From: Rhodosorus marinus
Taxonomy: Eukaryota; Rhodophyta; Stylonematophyceae; Stylonematales; Stylonemataceae
Direction: 5' to 3'
NCBI GenBank assembly: GCA_029953675.1
Contig: JAMWBK010000009.1
Span: forward strand, 186,001-250,000
DNA length: 64,000 nucleotides
A model generated the notes under the pieces. That model saw only the letters and a list, made by a program, of their open reading frames with translations, searched no databases and was not told the DNA's origin. Position numbers and translations under genes: made by a program. This document shows positions 56,457 through 64,000 of this stretch, piece by piece (position 1 is the stretch's first letter; the number at the start of each line of letters is the position of its first letter).

Positions 56457-59400
56457 TCAGCCACATAGTTCCGTCTTCGAAGAGAACAAAGCCATGCTGT
56501 CACCTTCACCTCGAAAACGCTCACCTATATCAATCTCATCATCCGCAACGTCTGGGAGTAGTTTCCTCTCTTCTGTTGAGCTGTAAGGCGACTTTGCAAC
56601 GGTCGAGACCATGTGCGTTAAATTTCCAGCCTCTTCATAATCCTGTCCGTCATAGACCTTCGCGTGGCGTGTTCTTAGGGATGCTGACGCAGCTTCTGCA
56701 AGAGTTTTATCCCCTCCAGTATTGACCCTCGCCATCCTATTGAGGAAATATAACCGGAAAGAACCCATACAATACATTACGTTTTCGACGAGTGACGAAG
56801 CGCACCAAACCAAGTAGAGTGGGTTGGCAAGTCCGGTCTCACCTGAAGACACGGTCTTCGGAGTGTTCCAGGTCGACGGGCATTAAGTATGAACATGACA
56901 GCTTGTTAAGTTTTTCCACCATTCCACGAAGCTGCGACTTCCACTCCTCCTTGCCCGTCTTTGACTTATTAAGTTCCTCGATCCAATCCACAGACTCGTT
57001 GTTCACTATAGCATTTCGCATATCAACATACGCGCGACGCACTACTTCCTTTCGCGACATTTCATCGCTCGAGGCTCGCTGCTGTAGTTCTTTCTGAATG
57101 GTAGCTACTGCACAGACCTGCGTCAGATCCGCTTGGCTTCCACGAGCCATGCTTCGCATCTTCCCCGCCATGGTGGGTCCGAGTTCATCAATGAGGCTGG
57201 AGAATATTGAATTGGGGTCGCTCAAGAGAGCGATCGGTGTGTCAAACTCCCGAACACGCCCGGCGTCCAGGACGAGGATCTTGTCGTAGGTTATGATGGT
57301 GTTGATCCGATGCGCGATTGTCAACGTGGTCACATCCTTGAACTCCTTAGCCAGTGTTTCCTGTACCCGTTGGTCCGTTTCAATATCAACACCGGACGTT
57401 GCTTCGTCCAGAACCAGTATAGACGTATCACGTAGCAGTGAGCGACCGAGGCAAAGCAGTTGCCGTTGCCCAACTGACAAGTTCGATCCACCTTCAGAAA
57501 CCTGAGCATCCAGTCCACTACCAGCTGCTGCAACAAGCTCGTCAAGTCCTACTGTCCGTAATGCTCGCCAGAGCTCCTCGTCTCCTCGCTCCTCGAAGGG
57601 GTCCAGATTATTCCGGAATGTTCCCGAAAAGATTAATGGTTCCTGAGGCAAAATGTTGAGCGAACCTCTGACGTCGCGGAGAGCCACGTGGTTGGTATCG
57701 ACGTCATCAATTACTACCGAGCCCTGATCCAAAGGAGTCAGCCTGAAAAGTACGTTGACCAGGGACGATTTACCGGCCCCGGTCCTGCCACAGATGCCGA
57801 TCTTTTCCCCTTTCTGAACCGTGAAATTTATGCCGGAGAGCACGGGCGGCAGATCAGCACGATAACGCATGGTTATGTTGCTAAAAACGATCTGCCCTTG
57901 ACGCGGCCACGACTTTTTGACGGATTGCAGACGCCTCTTGGTCTCAGGAGGTTCTTCTTGAGGGACACCAGTCGAAGAAGAGTACTCGCCAATTCTCTCG
58001 ACTGCACTCATCTGACTCTCCATATCTGTGAACGTTCTAATAACCCAGGTCAAGCTCGTCGTAAGTTGCAACGCGTACGACAGCATGAGACCTGCCATAC
58101 AACAAAAGAAAGAGCACAACACGAACAGGAAGAACAAAAAAAAAAAAATCATCAGCATCTCGGGGACAATGCTAGGTCATCCCATTCTCTTAATTCGTCC
58201 TCGAACACGGCAATCGCACCAGCAAAAGCAGGATCAAGCCGCTTCCCTCCCACTACGGCCAGAAGCGTCACACAGAAGACAAGCCCGATGGACATAAGCT
58301 CCAACCGCGTTGACAGCCATCGATTCGCACACAAATTCGCAAAGCTAACGAGCGCGTTGAGGTCCACCATCTCCTGGTTCAACTTCTGAGCCCTCCATAT
58401 CCGACCGTACGCCCTAAGCGTCACCAAGCCATCCAAAGTCTCTGTGAAGTGATTGTAGAGCGGTGACCGTACAATCGCCTCTAGACGCCTCAGGTCCACG
58501 CTACTCTTGCGGTAGAAATCCTGTGCTATGTAGTAAAAGTATCCGGAGGCCTTTCCACAACAAGAAAGAACATAAACGAAGAAGCGCTCCAGAACTTAGT
58601 GATCTTGCATCCGCGTCAAGAAAACGGTCAGGACGGGAGAGACTCGCAGCTTACGAGCATTGGCAAGACGAATAGTGGGACTCCAGTAACGATGAGGATG
58701 AGAATTCCCGCAAGATTGAGGAACTGCCGAAGGAGCCCTTGGATAGACTGCATGAGAGTGGAATCTATTTTGTCGATATCTGCATTGAATCGATTGATTA
58801 GACGTCCAGTGGGAGTTGCGTCAAACCAAGCCATTGGAGCGCCAAGCACGTGGAGAAGCATCTTGTAATGCATCGTTCGGGAAGCAGTGATCCCAGCGAA
58901 CGCCAAGGAGATGGACGCTCTACGTAGGGCGGAAAATTCAGAAGAGTTAGTAATTCTACCACGGCTTAAGTGTTCCATTCGCATGTGAACCGGACTTACA
59001 GGCCCGCGGCAACTACCGAGAACGCTCCCAAGAGCGCGTATCCAGATAGGTAGAAACCCGAGCCCGGGTCAGGTTGAATAACTTGGCTTGACCAAATACT
59101 GAGCCAGTATGTTGATCCTATGTTGAAAGCCTGCGACAATGCCATGAGGGAAACCAAGAGGAAACCCACGAGCGGACCACCGAACGCACTTACGTACAGC
59201 CCGTAGTCCCTCAATCGTACCCGTCCTGCGGAACACCAGAAACAATACCCTGGTAAGCAGCTTGGTAAACTCAGAGATCATACCCCATCTACGCCCTACC
59301 CGTTTCCCGCTTCTCAACACCAGTAAGATGTCCATCTCCCGATTGGGTCGCCGCACTCTCGGTCTCGTCTGGCTTCGTCTCGTCTTTGGCGTCCGTTTCA

Positions 59401-62189
59401 ATTGGCGGAGTCGCAGCTGTCTCCTCGCGTGCATCTGAGGCGACATGAGAGCGAATAAGGGACGCAACCGTTGTGTCCTTCGCCATGAGCTCATCGTACG
59501 TGCCACGCTCAGCTACTTCCCCATTCTTCAGGAAACAGATTTGGTTCACATGGGGAGAGTTAAGGTAATGCAGTTGGTTCGTGACAAACACTCTCGTCTT
59601 GTCCCTAAGGTCGCCAGCAATGCATTCCTTGAATATATGAGCCCCAACCGAGGCGTCAACGGCAGACAACGGATCGTCAAGAAGGTATACATCCGCATCT
59701 GAATAAACAGCCCTTGCCAATGACACTCGCTGCCTCTGCCCACCGCTGAGATTCACCCCACGGCTTCCAATCTCCGTCTCGTCCCCTGCCGTAAGCAAAG
59801 CGAGATCCTTTTCTAGTGCGGTCACATGAAGAGCTCGCTTATACCTTTCGTCGTCGTACTCTTCACCGAACAGGATGTTATCCTTCAGAGACGCGTTAAA
59901 TATGAAAGCAGTTTGATCCACAAACGCAACCTTGGCTCCGGGTCTGATGGCACAGTAGCCGCTCATTAGAAAAGCTTCATGCAAAAGACCGCACAACAGG
60001 GTCGATTTCCCACTACCAGTCTGACCGACAACCACGCAGAGATCACCTGTGGGAATCTAGGAAGAACACAAAACAAACAGGCCATTCAGTCTCCCAGTCG
60101 GGGCTTTGAAGTCAGCGACGGTCAAAGTTCCCAGAATCGAGCTCCAAGGCCGCAAGAATCCAGCGCTGCTGCGTAGCTTGCTTTGTGCGAGCTTTCTTAC
60201 TGTCAGGGATACCCCGGAGAGAATTGGACCAACCGTTTGGTGGCTACTGAGCGATCGATCCCAGGAAAAGGTGGCCCCGCATGCGTAAATGTCGGCCCCT
60301 TCATCGAAGTATTTTTGGTGCTTTAAGGTCTTCTTCCTGGGCGGCGGGGAGACCTCGTCAGCGCCCAAGAAGTCTTCGAGACGGTTGATGGAAGCCTTTG
60401 CTTGTGCGAGTGAGACGAGGACGTTGGGCAGAAACAGCAGAGGCGCCCTCAGAACGTTCAGAAGTGCGATTGCTGGGAAAACAACAGCGGGGTCCAGTGG
60501 ATTACCCATGAGCGCATAAGTTCCGATCGACACCGTAGAAAGGATGACAGGGAGCGTGGATACTACTGTAGAAGCTCCCGCAGAGTAGAAAAGCGCCTTT
60601 CTTATCCAATCAAGTTCGATATTCCGAAGCTTTAACACCCGCGCAACAAAGGAATCTTCCCACGCGTAGAACTTGATCACCTTGATCCCTTGAAAGATCT
60701 CGGAAAGGGTTTTCACCCTCTCGTCCGTACTGCTCAGAGCCATCTCCCTCGCGTGTCGAATCCTTGACATTAGCTGTCCCTGTAGTGGGGAGTTGATAAG
60801 GCAAATGACAATTCCGGCGATCGTAGGTACCACCCCAAGCAGTTGTACCAGAAGGATGAATGCAATACAGATCTGGAAAACCCCCGACCAGAGGTAGTTC
60901 AAGAACATCACGAGATCTGATAATCTGCGAGCATCGTTTGCCATAAGGTTCTGAACTGCGCCAGAGGAAAAATGTCCTCGTCCTTCCGCAGATAATCTGC
61001 AGCTCTTGTCAAAGACGGTCCACATCAGCGCACTTCTAGTTCTAGTGGATACAATGTTCACCGCGTGAAAGTATTGGTTGAATGAACCGGACTGAACAAA
61101 GTAGCTCAAAATGAGCCCAATGGACAACCAGATGCCCTCCCAGACTTCAACAGAGTCATCCCTGTATTCTTGAAGGAACAGGATGATACTCTGCAGAATC
61201 AAAGGCTGGGCAAAGTTGCACAAGTCGTTTGCAATCTTGATCGTGCCTGCGAGAAGCAGCTCGCGACCAAAAACCTTCACAAGCACCGCTGAAAGGGACG
61301 GCTTCGGCTTCGTCGCTTCCGCCTTCCAAGCGGATCCAAATGTCTGAACGTGAAACACAGAGCTTGCTTAGCAAAAATTAACGGCTTAGGGGCGCTGCTC
61401 AACCTGTAGAAGGATCGCTTTGCGTGGGGGAAGGAAGAGGGGCGGCTATGTCCGTTCAATACTTACGCGTCTTCCGACATCGTCGGCGGCCATGTGAGGT
61501 GCAAGATCTGGGAGGTCTTCGCGATTGATTTGTCTCTCTGAGCCAATCCGGATAAGTTTGTTCATGTACGAAAACATCAGGAGATATATTGCTGGCGCTT
61601 TCCTGCCAGAAGGAGGGAGTACGCTGTCCCTCCCGGACCGATCATCGAACTCGTCAACGGAGCCGCTGAGAAGAAGCTCGTCCTCGCCATTATCTTCCGA
61701 GATCTCGTGACTGGCATCACCCCTCCGTTTTCTTTCCCTTGCGACTTGGACGCCTTGAGAAGCAAAATTAACAACAGCAATAGACGCAGGAACAGCAGAT
61801 GCTCCAGATGCAAGCACCAGCCAGGTTTCATCAGTTAAAATGTAAAGAACAGCGGTAACTGCGAAGTAAGAAATGCTGAATCCATGAAGTAGGTACGGAA
61901 TCTCAAAGTTTCGAGTAGCGACCCTCAGCACAAGAACAAACCATGCAGCAGACGAGCTCTGCCAGCTGATATCCGTAAACGTCCTTGGTAACAAGAACGG
62001 TGAAATCAATATCAACAACCCCGGAATCAAGCAGCCGATCCCTCTTCCAAAATGTACAAGCCCCTTCTTCGACTTCAGCTTAAATTTCAGCTTCTGCGGA
62101 GTGTAAGGATCGGCTACAAGAATCTGATATATGCACACAATAAAGAACACGTCACATAAAACAGCCAGAACAGCCTCTAGCACATTCAT
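56457..62189 (-). CDS. ABCC/MRP-type ABC transporter, eight exons
   Basis: Exons 62189-61467, 61343-60201, 60056-59300, 59225-59000, 58919-58655, 58550-58220, 58091-56843 and 56736-56457, with introns of 74-144 bp. All phases agree, giving 1657 residues, the expected size of a long MRP. ABCC pumps export glutathione and other conjugates; in plants and algae many sit on the vacuole. An N-terminal hydrophobic region (TMD0-like) of about 240 residues precedes the first ABC membrane domain. NBD1 has GQTGSGKSTLL (Walker A), FVDQTAFI (Q-loop), LSGGQRQRVSLARA (signature) and VYLLDDPLSAVD (Walker B with the Asp typical of ABCC). The second membrane domain spans exons 4-7 (WFDATPTGRLINRFNAD). NBD2 has GRTGAGKSSL, LSVGQRQLLCLGRSLL and ILVLDEATSGVD. 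The C-terminal tail of about 220 residues is long and charged. Transport substrate unknown. Confidence 0.95.
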
Positions 62190-63557
62190 TTTGTCTCAAG
62201 TCCAGCGCCTCTCAAGACGTCCACACTCCTTCGTCCCTCCACAGCCAAACAATTTCACATTCACATCAAAAACCTCGACAGGCACTGCAAGCATCGTCTG
62301 GAAACGAAACCCTCCCCTTTTACAATCCACATCTTCGTGTCTCCGAAACAAAGTCTCACAGATAAAACAGATCCTCAACAGTTTGGAACTGATCCACTCC
62401 CCAACCAACCCCCCCTACCAGCCGAAATCTCCTGAGGTTGCCGGCTGATCTTCTCAACGCCAAACATGGGCTACATGACAGCCGGAGAAAGACAAGCAAG
62501 CTTCGGTCGTGTTCGGATTATTGAGGGAGCTGCCTTTCCCCAACCAAAGTAGCTCTCCTAATTCAATCGCCAACTCCTTGCGCTCGAGTTAGGGCAGCCG
62601 GGAGGACATAGTGTACCCCGTGTCGATCTCAGGATGTTTCTTTATCGAGTTATAAAGATTGGTCACCCTATCCTGACGTTGTTGAGGGCTGCCATTCTTG
62701 CCAACTAGATCAAAACTGAATCTACTTTTGAAACGGACGTACAAAAACAACACAGACGTTCACTCTCACGAGATCATCAGAACGGAGAAAACGTCTCGTA
62801 AGCTCCTCAAGCTCGTGAGCTAGGCTACCTTTCTGGTCAAAACAACCTAACCAGACGGTAAGTTCTTGTTGGACAGCAAGATCCTGTTCATCTTCCACAT
62901 GGTTCTTCTACAAAGTCTGTGAGTCTTCCGAATAGATTCTTGGTCTTGTGTACATATCTTGACATGAATTGGACCTCCGCAGAAGAGACACCTTATTACA
63001 AACAAGACTAGCGACTTCAATGTCCGCTAACAAACTGATTGCAGAGTGAGCTCGGACTTTCTAAGACCCCTGAAGCACTCTGAAAGAGGACAGCAAAGCC
63101 TAAGTCGTTAGGATTGACAGTCAAGTTGGAACAATCTATTCCATTCTTCGACGCTGGTTGACGCGCAAATGTCGAGCAGATTGACGTCTAGTTTGCATTG
63201 CTGTCGACCAAGGTTGCCGTGAAAGTCTTCTTTTTCTCGTTTGCGATGAGAGTAATCAGAGCGAGCAGGTCCTTCAAATGCTTCAAAGACATGAGCTCAG
63301 TAATCAATGCAGCAAAAAGGGCACTGACTGGCGGTTAGTAAGAGATCGGCTCGAGGGTGTGAGGTCATTTAGTATTTGGCAGTAGGTTTTGGTTTTCAAC
63401 TCGCTGCTGCTGCTTGCAAAATAAATTAGTTGGACAGTTGGTGAGCCTTCATAGAGTACGCTGACGGAAAGAGATATCTTCGAGGAAACTATTCGAGGAA
63501 ACTATTCGCAAGCTTCTCCCCCGGAAGCGATTGTATCATTAATATACAGAACAATAA
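62190..63557. other. Spacer upstream of the ABCC gene
   Basis: ABCC promoter and 5' leader, then about 1 kb without a recognised gene. A 13-bp direct repeat (CGAGGAAACTATT) occurs twice at about 63481-63507. Confidence 0.35.
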
Positions 63558-64000
63558 TCACACTTTTGTCCTTTTTGCCTTCCAAGAGGAGGATTTCTTC
63601 TTTTCAATCGTCTTGACGGACTTTGTCTTGGACTTCGACTTTGTAGTACGAGAACTCTTCTTGAGCTTCGCCTTCTCCATCGTCTCATCGTTTCCATTGA
63701 CCTGTGCAACACTGCTAGAAGAAGTCTGTAGCGGACGGGAATTGGTTGCTCAGTTTCAGCCAGCAGCACATAATGCGCGGCTATGGCAGCTCGAGCAAAA
63801 ATCTTACCGCAAGGGAGTCAAACACGCTCTCCTTACTTCCAAAGATCTCACTCAGTTCTTTTCGACTGTAAAGCTTCACGTTCTTTCCAGATTTTCGCCT
63901 CTCAAGGAATGACGCACTTTTACTCTTCTGAGACCCTTTTTGTCTCTCCCGTTTAGTACTCTTCGGCTCTGACCCAACCGAGCCAAGGTTGGAGAGCAGG
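63558..64000 (-). CDS. 3' part of a Lys/Ser-rich protein (runs off the window)
   Basis: Two exons visible on the minus strand: one from beyond 64000 to 63808, and 63701-63558, with a 106-bp intron (GTAAGA...TTGCACAG, phase 0). 112 residues are seen before the stop, about one in three basic. The first part has KNVKLYSRKELSEIFGSKES, preceded by Ser/Lys/Arg-rich sequence. The last exon is a Lys/Ser/Thr tail (MEKAKLKKSS, KSKSKTKSVK). The composition suits a nucleolar, chromatin or ribosome-assembly protein, but no family is recognised. The intron is supported by frame continuity and consensus sites. The rest of the gene lies beyond this window. Confidence 0.55.

Noticed and set aside
1-64000. CRISPR arrays, prokaryotic operons, rRNA genes or insertion sequences
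   Set aside because: None seen; introns, LTR elements and gene spacing show nuclear eukaryotic DNA.

Overview
This is eukaryotic nuclear DNA. Fourteen genes or gene fragments carry short GT-AG introns (34 inferred, 66-188 bp, from frame continuity across strong GTRAG-type donors), and genes lie on both strands with kilobase-scale spacers. The gene content fits a unicellular alga with a primary plastid, perhaps a red alga or glaucophyte. The pointers are an LpxD (lipid A pathway) gene, two small VOC proteins whose N-termini begin Met-Ala-Phe and are basic like plastid transit peptides, a mitochondrial DnaJ and a complex I subunit. The lineage is inference only.

Layout. 0.7-2.5 kb: a glycerophosphodiester phosphodiesterase. 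3.1-7.2 kb: a decayed Ty3/gypsy-type LTR retrotransposon carrying an internal inverted duplication. 7.7-8.3 kb: an orphan two-exon gene. 8.3-12.1 kb: a gene-poor stretch with a 110-bp tandem duplication. 12.2-16.2 kb: REI1/ZNF622 ribosome maturation factor and mitochondrial DnaJ. 17.7-18.4 kb: a non-LTR retrotransposon remnant. 19.0-30.4 kb: MFS permease, two VOC paralogues, an NDUFB10-like complex I subunit, ketopantoate reductase and an eight-exon LpxD. 30.4-37.7 kb: a large CABIN1/Hir3-like TPR protein and a small coiled-coil protein. 39.5-50.5 kb: three near-identical intronless Cof-type HAD phosphatase genes. 52.8-62.2 kb: TLC-domain membrane protein, SDR oxidoreductase and a full ABCC (MRP) transporter. 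63.6-64.0 kb: the 3' end of a Lys/Ser-rich protein that runs off the window.

The most unusual region is 40.5-50.5 kb. The three HAD genes share a core that is almost identical at nucleotide level, while their ends and spacers have diverged, which suggests interlocus gene conversion. Each has a TATAAATA box about 110-170 bp before its ATG. Beyond each box, at 255-325 bp, is a copy of a repeated motif, GGCCA-N4-TGGCC. Six exact copies occur, all in the upstream spacers of these three genes and, as far as I could see by eye, nowhere else in the window. This looks like a shared, undescribed cis-regulatory site for the family.

Nothing in the window forms a prokaryotic-style operon. Functional links are loose: LpxD and PanE are divergent neighbours that both touch 4'-phosphopantetheine/acyl-carrier metabolism, and DnaJ, NDUFB10 and REI1 are organelle or ribosome housekeeping genes. 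All exon models are by-eye inferences without transcript data.
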